A stretch of DNA of 19,860 bases, taken from assembly GCA_002454335.1 (NCBI GenBank), contig DKIP01000070.1, forward strand, positions 9,283 through 29,142, read 5' to 3'. A program made the translations under genes and the position numbers. Origin of the DNA: Cytophagaceae bacterium UBA6715. Lineage in GTDB: Bacteria > Bacteroidota > Bacteroidia > Cytophagales > Spirosomataceae. Shown in pieces: positions 1 through 6,548 of the stretch. Every line of letters starts with the position of its first letter. Position 1 is the stretch's first letter. A model generated the notes under the pieces. It did not search any database, was not told where the DNA came from, and saw only the letters and a list, made by a program, of their open reading frames with translations.

Positions 1-74
1 GTAATGTCTTTTTGTGCAATTGCGGCTGTAGAACCTAATAATAGGATGCCCACAAGTAGTTGTTTGATGTTCAT
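1..74 (-). CDS. Secreted protein, N-terminal fragment (runs off window)
   Basis: Reading leftwards from the ATG at 72-74, the frame is open to the window edge. It encodes about 24 residues starting MNIKQLLVGILLLGSTAAIA, followed by Gln-Lys-Asp-Ile-Thr. This is a typical Sec signal peptide: a Lys near the start, a hydrophobic core and an Ala-x-Ala-type cleavage site just before Gln, the position common in Bacteroidota exported proteins. The start lies 17 bases after the stop of the upstream lipoprotein gene on the same strand, so the two are probably co-transcribed. The mature part is outside the window and the function cannot be told. Confidence 0.6.
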   Translation of the reverse strand, partial: MNIKQLLVGILLLGSTAAIAQKDI

Positions 75-91
75 TGTTTGATGGAAGTAGG

Positions 92-646
92 TTAATCTTG
101 AAAAATGACAATGGGGTCTGTTTCAACCACATTGCTAGTTTGTAATGCGTTATCGCGTATGTAAATTTGAAATTTTAAGGTGTCGTTTTTGGGCGTAAAT
201 AATGGAGAATAGCCTTTGTAAAAGGCATAAACGAATTGAGTGGAATAATCGACGGAGCCTTCGATGGGACCAGGTTTTTGGTCGGCTTTGAACTTAAAAT
301 TCATGAGTCCGCCTAAACTAGGGCTAAAAGTAATTGGGATAAATTTTCCATTTTTCTGAAGTAAAACGTTAACCTCAAAATTGCGAAAATCCTTGTATTT
401 CGTTGGATTGGCTTTTAGGTCTTCCTGTGTGATTCCTAAATCGCCATCTCCGTCTTGGAAGCGAATAGACATGACAACAGAGTCGATTTTCGCTTTGCCT
501 CCAAATCCATCGTTACTTGTTTTAGTGATTTTTTGAATTTGACTGAAGCTAATGGAAGGAGTGAAGCTCCATTGAGGTTCCTTGACGCAAGACAAAAGCC
601 CAACCAAGATTACTAAAAAGCCTGAAATACGAATGCTCCATGTCAT
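92..646 (-). CDS. Predicted lipoprotein, unknown function
   Basis: A 184-residue protein of unknown function. The N-terminus has two Arg/Ser turns, a hydrophobic run (about residues 9-18) and a lipobox Leu-Leu-Ser-Cys with Cys20, so it is probably a signal-peptidase-II lipoprotein anchored in an outer or inner membrane. At residues 63-71 there is an Asp-Gly-Asp-Gly-Asp-Leu-Gly segment. This acidic loop recurs in Bacteroidota surface and periplasmic lipoproteins and could bind calcium, but that is inference. No enzymatic motif was recognised. The gene is divergent from the LuxE-like gene and is followed closely by another exported protein on the same strand. An ATG at 644-646 gives a good signal peptide, so the start is believable. 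Confidence 0.75.
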   Translation of the reverse strand: MTWSIRISGFLVILVGLLSCVKEPQWSFTPSISFSQIQKITKTSNDGFGGKAKIDSVVMSIRFQDGDGDLGITQEDLKANPTKYKDFRNFEVNVLLQKNGKFIPITFSPSLGGLMNFKFKADQKPGPIEGSVDYSTQFVYAFYKGYSPLFTPKNDTLKFQIYIRDNALQTSNVVETDPIVIFQD

Positions 647-652
647 AATTCG

Positions 653-660
653 TAAAGTTA
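653..660 (-). promoter_or_regulatory. Possible -7 element for the lipoprotein gene
   Basis: Read on the minus strand this is TAACTTTA, matching seven of eight positions of the Bacteroidota -7 consensus TAnnTTTG. It sits 7 bases before the lipoprotein ATG, so transcription would begin almost at the start codon. That proximity and the mismatch make the call weak. Confidence 0.3.
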
Positions 661-671
661 ATGATTTGGTT

Positions 672-679
672 TAATTTTG
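672..679 (+). promoter_or_regulatory. Bacteroidota -7 promoter element for LuxE-like gene
   Basis: TAATTTTG is an exact match to TAnnTTTG, the -7 element recognised by the Bacteroidota primary sigma factor. A TTCG at 649-652 lies exactly 19 bases upstream and resembles the -33 TTTG element (three of four). Transcription would start near 685, which argues against the in-frame TTG at 677 being the start codon of the following gene. Confidence 0.6.
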
Positions 680-700
680 TATGAATATTCAAAAAAAGCC

Positions 701-1780
701 ATGGGGTCTGAATTGAACATGTGGGAGTCTTGGCGATTAGAGCTCAGAAAAAAGGTTCTAGCGATGTGTGATGCGGATTTTGAGTCCATTGCTCTTGAGA
801 TGTTTCGTTTTACTTGGACCTATAATCCCTTGTATAAACAGTATCTTGATTTACTTCAAATTGACGCGCAGGCCGTTAAGTCATTACTGGATATTCCTTT
901 TTTACCAATTGAGCTTTTTAAAAGCCACCGTGTTCAAACGGGTTTTGGTTCGGTATTATTTGCTTTTGAGAGTTCGGGAACTACGGGGCAAGTCCCATCC
1001 AAACATCCCGTTTGCGATCCTGAATTTTACCAGAAACAATCCAAACGTATTTTTGAATCGCAATATGGACCGCTGTCGGATTACCATATTTTCGCGCTAT
1101 TACCCTCTTATTTAGAACGAAGTACCTCGTCTTTGGTCTTTATGATGGATTACTTCATCAAGGAATCCGGTTCGCCTATTTCCGGTTTTTTCTTGAATCA
1201 ATACGACGAGCTTGTTTCCCAAATAAAAAAGGGCTTGCTATCGAATCGTAAAATCTGGGTCATGGGAGTCACATTTGGTTTATTAGATTGGGTAGATTCA
1301 GGTCAGGATTTTTCCTTCTGGAAAGAGGCCGTTGATGCGGGCCGATTAATTGTGATGGAAACGGGAGGAATGAAAGGCCGACGAGAAGAATGGATTCGGG
1401 AGCGGGTGCATGAATTTTTGAAAACATCCATGGGTATTGAACATATTGCTTCTGAATATGGCATGACTGAACTATTTTCGCAAGCCTATGCGTCTAGCGA
1501 TGGGATTTTTTCACCAGGAATTTCCATGCGTGTACAATTGCGTGAGGTGACTGATCCTTTTGCCAAAGTGACAACTCCAGGTCGTGTGGGAGGAATTCAA
1601 ATCATCGATTTGGCAAATATCGATTCATGCCCATTTATCGAGACGCGTGATTTGGGCGCTTTAAATGAAGATGGCATTCGATTTAAGGTATTAGGCCGAT
1701 TCGATAATTCAGAAATCCGAGGCTGTAACTTGATGGTTGATCAAGGATGGGGAACGAGCCAAGCAGAGCCGTCCGCATAA
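701..1780 (+). CDS. LuxE-like acyl-protein synthetase/acyltransferase
   Basis: About 359 residues, similar to the LuxE acyl-protein synthetase family, which activates fatty acids with ATP and passes the acyl group to a cysteine. Supporting motifs are a Ser-Ser-Gly-Thr-Thr-Gly-Gln nucleotide-binding loop (residues 91-97) and Ser-Glu-Tyr-Gly-Met-Thr-Glu (251-257), as in adenylate-forming enzymes. A C-terminal Ile-Arg-Gly-Cys-Asn segment has Cys342 in roughly the place of the LuxE acyl-accepting cysteine. No LuxC, LuxD or luciferase gene is nearby, so this is a stand-alone homologue with unknown substrate, not evidence of bioluminescence. The ATG at 701 was chosen because the promoter lies at 672-679. 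The ATG at 719 is an equally plausible start. The last 14 or so residues are read through the antisense of moaE and look like a non-conserved tail. Confidence 0.75.
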   Translation: MGSELNMWESWRLELRKKVLAMCDADFESIALEMFRFTWTYNPLYKQYLDLLQIDAQAVKSLLDIPFLPIELFKSHRVQTGFGSVLFAFESSGTTGQVPSKHPVCDPEFYQKQSKRIFESQYGPLSDYHIFALLPSYLERSTSSLVFMMDYFIKESGSPISGFFLNQYDELVSQIKKGLLSNRKIWVMGVTFGLLDWVDSGQDFSFWKEAVDAGRLIVMETGGMKGRREEWIRERVHEFLKTSMGIEHIASEYGMTELFSQAYASSDGIFSPGISMRVQLREVTDPFAKVTTPGRVGGIQIIDLANIDSCPFIETRDLGALNEDGIRFKVLGRFDNSEIRGCNLMVDQGWGTSQAEPSA

Positions 1781-2160
1781 AATTCATTTTTCCAGATCGG
1801 AACTTCTTGTTTTAGGGTATCAATAAGCCACTCGCAGGCTTTGAAAGCCTCCGCGCGGTGTACGGAACAAACGCCGATAATTACGGCAATATCTCCGATC
1901 TCTAATTTTCCGGTGCGATGCGCCACACTGATTTTGCGAATGGGCCATTTTTCTGCGGCTTCATTGGCGATTCGATCCATTTGTTTTTTGGCCATGGCCG
2001 AATAGGCTTCCATGGTTAAATGTTCGACATCTTTATTTTGATTCTTATTTCGTATTGTTCCCACAAATAGACAAATGCCACCAGCCTCAGGGTCTTGAAG
2101 ATAGCTGTATGTTTCATCAATGGATAATTGCGATTCGCTCAGGAGAATTTGGTGGGTCAT
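1741..2160 (-). CDS. moaE: Molybdopterin synthase catalytic subunit MoaE
   Basis: A 139-residue MoaE. The enzyme is the large subunit of cytoplasmic molybdopterin synthase, which inserts two sulfurs from MoaD thiocarboxylate into cyclic pyranopterin monophosphate during molybdenum cofactor synthesis. Family signatures are Gly-Thr-Ile-Arg (34-37), His-Arg-Thr-Gly-Lys-Leu (81-86), His101-Arg102, and Leu-Lys-Gln-Glu-Val-Pro-Ile-Trp-Lys (116-124), which supplies the two expected active-site lysines (117 and 124). Its length is close to the usual 140-150. The start overlaps the folA stop as ATGA, so it is translationally coupled to folA. Its 3' end overlaps the convergent LuxE-like gene by 40 bases. 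moaD and other moa genes are not in the window. Confidence 0.95.
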   Translation of the reverse strand: MTHQILLSESQLSIDETYSYLQDPEAGGICLFVGTIRNKNQNKDVEHLTMEAYSAMAKKQMDRIANEAAEKWPIRKISVAHRTGKLEIGDIAVIIGVCSVHRAEAFKACEWLIDTLKQEVPIWKNEFYADGSAWLVPHP

Positions 2161-2645
2161 TTGCGCGTATAGGTGATGTAGCTGTATTGGTAGGCGTTTT
2201 TTTCGTCGGTGATGCCCCTTTCTTTTTCCGTGACCTCAAATGTTTCCATAGGAATTTCGGGGAAATAAGCATCGCCTTCAAATATATCATGCAATTGTGT
2301 AACCAATATTTGGTCTGCCAAAGCTAAACTCAGTGTGTAAATTTCAGCGCCACCCACGATGAAAATGTCTTCGCGTGTAATGGATTTGGCTTTTAAAATA
2401 GCCTCTTCAACGGAATGAGCGATGATTACACCCTCGATTTGTAAGTCGGCTTGTCGACTAATCACAATCGTTGTGCGATTAGGCAGTGGTTTCCCGATGG
2501 ACTCAAATGTCTTTCTGCCCATGATGATGACATGGCCGGTAGTCAGGGACTTGAATCGCTTCAAGTCGGCAGGTAAATGCCAAATCAATGTATTGTTTTT
2601 GCCGATTACCCGATTTTCATCGAAGGCCACTAAGATTTTTAGCAC
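2157..2645 (-). CDS. folA: Dihydrofolate reductase
   Basis: A 162-residue dihydrofolate reductase, which reduces dihydrofolate to tetrahydrofolate with NADPH in the cytoplasm. Seen motifs are Val-Ile-Gly-Lys-Asn-Asn (13-18), Trp-His-Leu-Pro-Ala-Asp (22-27) with the catalytic acid Asp27, the NADPH-binding Met-Gly-Arg-Lys-Thr-Phe-Glu-Ser-Ile-Gly (42-51), and Ile-Val-Gly-Gly-Ala-Glu-Ile-Tyr (96-103). Length is normal for a monofunctional bacterial enzyme. The start is GTG (minus strand, 2643-2645), which puts the conserved first beta strand right after the initiator. The stop overlaps the moaE start by 4 bases. A -7 element lies 20 bases upstream at 2665-2672. Confidence 0.96.
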   Translation of the reverse strand: MLKILVAFDENRVIGKNNTLIWHLPADLKRFKSLTTGHVIIMGRKTFESIGKPLPNRTTIVISRQADLQIEGVIIAHSVEEAILKAKSITREDIFIVGGAEIYTLSLALADQILVTQLHDIFEGDAYFPEIPMETFEVTEKERGITDEKNAYQYSYITYTRK

Positions 2646-2664
2646 GATTTTAGGTTTTAATTGT

Positions 2665-2672
2665 CAAAAATA
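2665..2672 (-). promoter_or_regulatory. Bacteroidota -7 promoter element for folA-moaE
   Basis: On the minus strand this reads TATTTTTG, an exact TAnnTTTG match. It is 20 bases upstream of the folA GTG, which would give a short leader of roughly 13 bases. No good -33 element was seen at the usual distance. Confidence 0.5.
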
Positions 2673-2731
2673 AGGGAAATTTTGGCTGGATTACCTTCAA
2701 GAATTTTATTTTCAAAAACGCTTCACTTTTC

Positions 2732-2744
2732 GGGCTTAAAGCCC
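2732..2744. promoter_or_regulatory. Palindrome between folA and carB promoters
   Basis: A perfect 5-bp inverted repeat GGGCT-TAA-AGCCC sits immediately before the carB -7 element, in the -33/-7 spacer, and between the divergent folA and carB promoters. Its place suggests an operator or a DNA feature affecting carB transcription. A short stem like this can also arise by chance. Confidence 0.3.
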
Positions 2745-2752
2745 TAATTTTG
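2745..2752 (+). promoter_or_regulatory. Bacteroidota -7 promoter element for carB
   Basis: TAATTTTG matches TAnnTTTG exactly. Transcription would start near 2759, leaving a leader of about 60 bases before the GTG at 2822. That leader contains a weak AGCC/GGCT stem (about 2765-2781). No attenuator or known riboswitch was recognised in it. Confidence 0.5.
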
Positions 2753-2821
2753 TACAATTTTTGAGCCTAGTGTTATGGGCTTGCAAATTGCTAATCATTA
2801 CTCTTAAAATTATACCATCTC

Positions 2822-5653
2822 GTGCCTAAAGATTCGTCGATTAAATCCGTCCTAATTATTGGTTCTGGTCCCATTGTCATTGGTCAAGCCTGTGAATTTG
2901 ATTACTCTGGTTCTCAAGCCGCTCGCTCCTTGCGTGAAGAGGGCATTGAAGTTATCTTGATTAACTCAAATCCGGCAACCATTATGACTGATCCGATGAA
3001 TGCGGATCATGTGTACTTAAAACCTTTGGAGAAGGCTTCGATTATTCACATTTTGGAAAATCACAAGATCGATGCGGTTTTACCTACCATGGGTGGACAA
3101 ACCGCTTTGAACTTGGCGATCGACTGTGATGTGGCAGGAATTTGGGCAAAATATGGGGTGAAGATTATCGGGGTGGATATTGCGGCGATTGAAACGACGG
3201 AAGATCGTGAGAAGTTCCGTTTGAAGATGTTGGAAATCGGAGTAGGTGTTTGTAAAGGGCGTACTGCTCGTTCATTTCTGGAGGGAAAAGAGATTGCGCA
3301 AGAGACGGGTTTTCCATTAGTAATTCGTCCTTCATTTACCTTAGGAGGAACAGGTGGTGGATTTGTGCATGATCCCAAGGATTTTGATGCAGCGTTAAAT
3401 AAAGGTTTGCATGCTTCGCCTACGCATGAGGTATTGGTCGAGCAATCCATTATGGGATGGAAAGAATATGAATTGGAATTGTTGCGTGATAATTTAGGGA
3501 ACGTGATTATCATCTGTTCGATTGAGAACTTTGATCCGATGGGTATTCACACAGGAGATTCCATTACGGTAGCTCCAGCGATGACGTTACCGGATACCAT
3601 TTACCAACGCATGCGTGACATGGCCATCAATATGATGAATGCCATCGGACAATTCGCAGGTGGTTGTAACGTACAATTCTCTCTGAATCCTGAAACAGAT
3701 GAGATTATTGCCATTGAAATTAATCCACGTGTTTCTCGCTCATCAGCTTTAGCATCTAAAGCAACAGGTTACCCGATTGCGAAGATCGCAGCGAAAATGG
3801 CGATTGGGTACAATTTAGATGAATTAACGAATGCGATTACGGGTACAACTTCAGCTTATTTTGAGCCAGCTTTGGATTACGTGATTGTGAAAGTTCCACG
3901 CTGGAACTTTGATAAATTTAAAGGTTCTGACCGTACCTTAGGACTTCAAATGAAGTCGGTGGGTGAAACCATGGGGATTGGTCGTAATTTCCAAGAAGCC
4001 TTACAGAAAGCGTGTCAATCTCTAGAGATTAAACGCAACGGTATGGGCGCAGACGGGAAAGAATTACGTGATCAAGACGCAATTATGCACTCCTTGTCAA
4101 ATCCTTCATGGAATCGGTTGTTTCATATCTACGATGCCTTCAAGATGGGTATTTCGTTTAAGACAATCCAACAAGCTACTAAAATCGATAAGTGGTTCTT
4201 GAATCAAATTGAAGATTTAGTGCGTGTGGAACGAGAAGTGGAGAAGTACACGATTTCAAACGTGCCCAAAGAATTATTGGAAGAAGCAAAGCACAAAGGT
4301 TTTGCCGATCGCCAAATTGCGCATTCCTTGCGTTGCCTTGAATCTGAAGTTTATGACAAGCGTAACGAGATGGGGATTAAGCGTATTTATAAATGTGTAG
4401 ACACATGTGCGGCGGAATTTGAAGCGAAGACACCGTACTATTATTCGACTTTCGGTCAAGTAGGAACGGATGTGTTGGATAATGAATCTCAAGTTACTCC
4501 GAAGAAGAAAGTGGTTGTTTTGGGTTCAGGGCCTAACCGGATTGGGCAGGGAATTGAATTTGATTACTCGTGTGTGCATGGGGTATTGGCAGCAAAAGAG
4601 GCTGGTTATGAGACAATCATGATTAATTCGAATCCGGAGACGGTGTCTACCGACTTTGATATTGCGGATAAATTATACTTTGAGCCTGTGTTCTGGGAGC
4701 ATGTGTATGACATTATTCAACATGAGAAACCGGAAGGGGTTATTGTCCAATTAGGTGGTCAAACTGCTTTGAAATTGGCTGAAAAACTGTCGAAATACGG
4801 TATTAAAATCATTGGTACTTCTTATGAGGCTTTGGATTTGGCGGAAGATCGTGGCGCATTCTCAAGTTTATTGAAAGACTTGGAGATTCCTTATCCGAAG
4901 TTTGGCGTTTGTGAAGATGCCGATAATGCGGTGGCTTTAGGTCGTGAATTGGGGTATCCATTATTGGTTCGTCCTTCGTATGTGTTAGGTGGTCAGTCGA
5001 TGAAAATCGTGATCAACGAGCAAGAATTGGAGCAACACGTAGTCGATATATTACGCGATATCCCAGGGAATAAAATCCTTTTGGATCATTTCTTGGAGAA
5101 TGCGATTGAAGCGGAGGCGGATGCGATTTGTGATGGAGAAGATGTGTACATCATCGGAATGATGGAGCATATTGAACCGGCTGGTATTCACTCAGGCGAT
5201 TCGCATTCTGTATTGCCTCCGTTTGATTTGTCAGACAATGTCATCAAACAAATCGAAGATCATACACGCAAAATCGCGGTAGCATTAAAAACCAAAGGCT
5301 TGTTGAATATTCAGTTTGCGGTGAAAGATGAGATTGTATACATCATTGAAGCAAATCCCCGCGCGTCACGTACTGTGCCATTTATTTGTAAGGCGTATCA
5401 AGAGCCGTATGTGAATTACGCGACGAAAGTGATGTTAGGAGATAAAAAGGTGAAGGATTTTAATTTTCAACCGGTCAAAAAAGGATACGCGATTAAAATT
5501 CCTGTGTTTTCTTTCAGCAAATTTCCGAATGTGAATATGGAATTAGGGCCTGAAATGAAGTCGACGGGTGAAGCGATATACTTCATTGATGATTTGAAGG
5601 ATGATTTTTTTCGCAAGGTTTACGGGGAACGTAATTTGTATTTGAGTCGTTAA
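2822..5653 (+). CDS. carB: Carbamoyl-phosphate synthase large chain, no C-terminal MGS domain
   Basis: A 943-residue large subunit of carbamoyl-phosphate synthase, which makes carbamoyl phosphate from bicarbonate, ATP and glutamine-derived ammonia for pyrimidine and arginine synthesis. Two homologous synthetase halves are visible. The first runs from about residue 1 to 400, with a glycine-rich ATP-grasp loop at 175-180 and a Glu-Ile-Asn-Pro-Arg-Val-Ser-Arg motif. A middle oligomerisation segment follows. The second half starts near residue 560, with Gly-Ser-Gly-Pro-Asn-Arg-Ile-Gly-Gln-Gly and later Glu-Ala-Asn-Pro-Arg-Ala-Ser-Arg. The protein ends at about the E. coli boundary (near 935 of 1073), so the methylglyoxal-synthase-like domain that binds UMP and ornithine is absent. 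The start is GTG. carA is not adjacent. Confidence 0.96.
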   Translation: MPKDSSIKSVLIIGSGPIVIGQACEFDYSGSQAARSLREEGIEVILINSNPATIMTDPMNADHVYLKPLEKASIIHILENHKIDAVLPTMGGQTALNLAIDCDVAGIWAKYGVKIIGVDIAAIETTEDREKFRLKMLEIGVGVCKGRTARSFLEGKEIAQETGFPLVIRPSFTLGGTGGGFVHDPKDFDAALNKGLHASPTHEVLVEQSIMGWKEYELELLRDNLGNVIIICSIENFDPMGIHTGDSITVAPAMTLPDTIYQRMRDMAINMMNAIGQFAGGCNVQFSLNPETDEIIAIEINPRVSRSSALASKATGYPIAKIAAKMAIGYNLDELTNAITGTTSAYFEPALDYVIVKVPRWNFDKFKGSDRTLGLQMKSVGETMGIGRNFQEALQKACQSLEIKRNGMGADGKELRDQDAIMHSLSNPSWNRLFHIYDAFKMGISFKTIQQATKIDKWFLNQIEDLVRVEREVEKYTISNVPKELLEEAKHKGFADRQIAHSLRCLESEVYDKRNEMGIKRIYKCVDTCAAEFEAKTPYYYSTFGQVGTDVLDNESQVTPKKKVVVLGSGPNRIGQGIEFDYSCVHGVLAAKEAGYETIMINSNPETVSTDFDIADKLYFEPVFWEHVYDIIQHEKPEGVIVQLGGQTALKLAEKLSKYGIKIIGTSYEALDLAEDRGAFSSLLKDLEIPYPKFGVCEDADNAVALGRELGYPLLVRPSYVLGGQSMKIVINEQELEQHVVDILRDIPGNKILLDHFLENAIEAEADAICDGEDVYIIGMMEHIEPAGIHSGDSHSVLPPFDLSDNVIKQIEDHTRKIAVALKTKGLLNIQFAVKDEIVYIIEANPRASRTVPFICKAYQEPYVNYATKVMLGDKKVKDFNFQPVKKGYAIKIPVFSFSKFPNVNMELGPEMKSTGEAIYFIDDLKDDFFRKVYGERNLYLSR

Positions 5654-5659
5654 TAGGCT

Positions 5660-5908
5660 ATGTTAAAAATATTAGGCTTAATTTTTCTGTTTTATTACAT
5701 CATTTGGCCCTTGATCAAATTTTTGATGAAAGGCTATGTCATCACACAGGTGCATAGAAAGATGTCTGAGCAGGAAATACGCAATCAACAAAAATCGTAT
5801 GCTCGTAAGGAGGGTACGATTGATGTGGATTATGTTCCACCAAAACAAAAAGCCAAGTCAGATAGTTTAACGGGGGATTATGTCCCTTTTGAAGAAGTTA
5901 AGGAATAA
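5660..5908 (+). CDS. Small membrane-anchored protein, DUF4834-like
   Basis: An 82-residue protein with one hydrophobic N-terminal segment (about residues 3-24) followed by a charged cytoplasmic-looking tail. The tail ends in two similar short motifs, Asp-Val-Asp-Tyr-Val-Pro and Gly-Asp-Tyr-Val-Pro-Phe-Glu-Glu. This architecture and the tail motif match the DUF4834 family of small Bacteroidota membrane proteins, recalled from memory and not checked by search. Function is unknown. The start lies 6 bases after the carB stop and the gene abuts the next small gene by 2 bases, so it is probably expressed from the carB promoter. Confidence 0.75.
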   Translation: MLKILGLIFLFYYIIWPLIKFLMKGYVITQVHRKMSEQEIRNQQKSYARKEGTIDVDYVPPKQKAKSDSLTGDYVPFEEVKE

Positions 5909-5910
5909 GT

Positions 5911-6207
5911 ATGTTGAAAGGCATTATTGTTTATTTCTTGTTTTTATTTTGTTTGTTAACGAAAGATGGTATTTCGTTAGCAATTGAGGTTATTCGTGAA
6001 AAAGGAAATATTGCCTGTGAGTTGAACTTGTCTGATTCCTTTGAGGAAGATAGTTCCGACGATTTTTTTGACAGTGAAGATTTTGGATTCGAGTTAAATT
6101 TAAATGCCTTTGATGGATTTATTGACAAATCCATTGATGATCAGGATCAGAAATCGGTATTAAATGTGCTCTTAGAGCATGTGAGTCCCCCTCCCCGCAG
6201 CGTATAA
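5911..6207 (+). CDS. Small acidic exported protein, unknown
   Basis: A 98-residue protein that was not recognised. The first 24 or so residues are hydrophobic with a single Lys near the start and look like a signal peptide, though the core is interrupted by a Thr-Lys-Asp-Gly stretch. The rest is strongly acidic, with Glu/Asp/Ser runs around residues 41-57, and ends in Val-Ser-Pro-Pro-Pro-Arg. Similar small exported proteins with a terminal Pro-Pro-Pro motif are, from memory, frequent in Bacteroidota, but no function is known. It starts 2 bases after the stop of the DUF4834-like gene, which supports its being real and part of that operon. No homology search could be run. Confidence 0.5.
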   Translation: MLKGIIVYFLFLFCLLTKDGISLAIEVIREKGNIACELNLSDSFEEDSSDDFFDSEDFGFELNLNAFDGFIDKSIDDQDQKSVLNVLLEHVSPPPRSV

Positions 6208-6282
6208 TGCGCGTGCCTTATTGAAACAAAATCATAAAATTTTCTTGTAAAAATGCCTTATGGGGCATAATTAATGTGAACC

Positions 6283-6543
6283 ATGCAAACATTCGCCTAC
6301 GCGTCTGTGTTTGTCTGTCTAACTTTTGTAGCAATTGCGCAGGGGAAAAATTATAAAAACCAGATAAACAGGACATTGACAGAAAAGGTGTTCCTAGTAA
6401 AGCCTGTTGAGGAAAAAGAGCAGCAGCCTTCGAATCAAACACCTAAGTACCAACAAAATAAGCCTAATGTAACTTGGGCTGACACATTTAAAATAAAAAC
6501 AAAAATGCCTTCAAATAAACAACATGAAGGAAGACCTAATTAG
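6283..6543 (+). CDS. Small secreted protein upstream of RND efflux operon
   Basis: An 86-residue protein, not recognised. Residues 1-20 form a plausible signal peptide ending Ala-Ile-Ala-Gln. The mature part is short, polar and basic, rich in Lys, Gln, Asn and Pro, with no Cys and no clear domain. The stop is 5 bases before the ATG of the efflux adaptor, so it may be the first gene of that operon and could be a periplasmic accessory peptide. That role is inference from position only. The 75 bases upstream contain no exact TAnnTTTG element, so the promoter is uncertain. The gene could also be a small orphan or a spurious open frame. Confidence 0.45.
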   Translation: MQTFAYASVFVCLTFVAIAQGKNYKNQINRTLTEKVFLVKPVEEKEQQPSNQTPKYQQNKPNVTWADTFKIKTKMPSNKQHEGRPN

Positions 6544-6548
6544 TACAT

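Noticed and set aside
677..700. TTG-initiated N-terminal extension of the LuxE-like protein
   Set aside because: The TTG lies inside an exact -7 promoter element, so transcription should begin downstream of it. An ATG at 701 or 719 is more likely.
701..1780. Bioluminescence (lux) gene
   Set aside because: Only a LuxE-like enzyme is present, with no luxA, B, C or D in the window. Such stand-alone homologues occur in non-luminous bacteria.
2055..2327. Plus-strand open frame across the moaE/folA junction
   Set aside because: It is opposite two clearly conserved genes and has no recognisable domain or signal peptide.
3061..3513. Open frame on the minus strand inside carB
   Set aside because: It is the antisense of a strongly conserved ATP-grasp region and shows no protein-like features. 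Other antisense frames inside recG, the pump gene and bshA were dismissed for the same reason.
6253..6268. ATGCC/GGCAT hairpin upstream of the small gene at 6283
   Set aside because: The stem is only 5 bp. On the minus strand it is followed by a T-run like a terminator, but there is no minus-strand gene to terminate, so it is probably chance.
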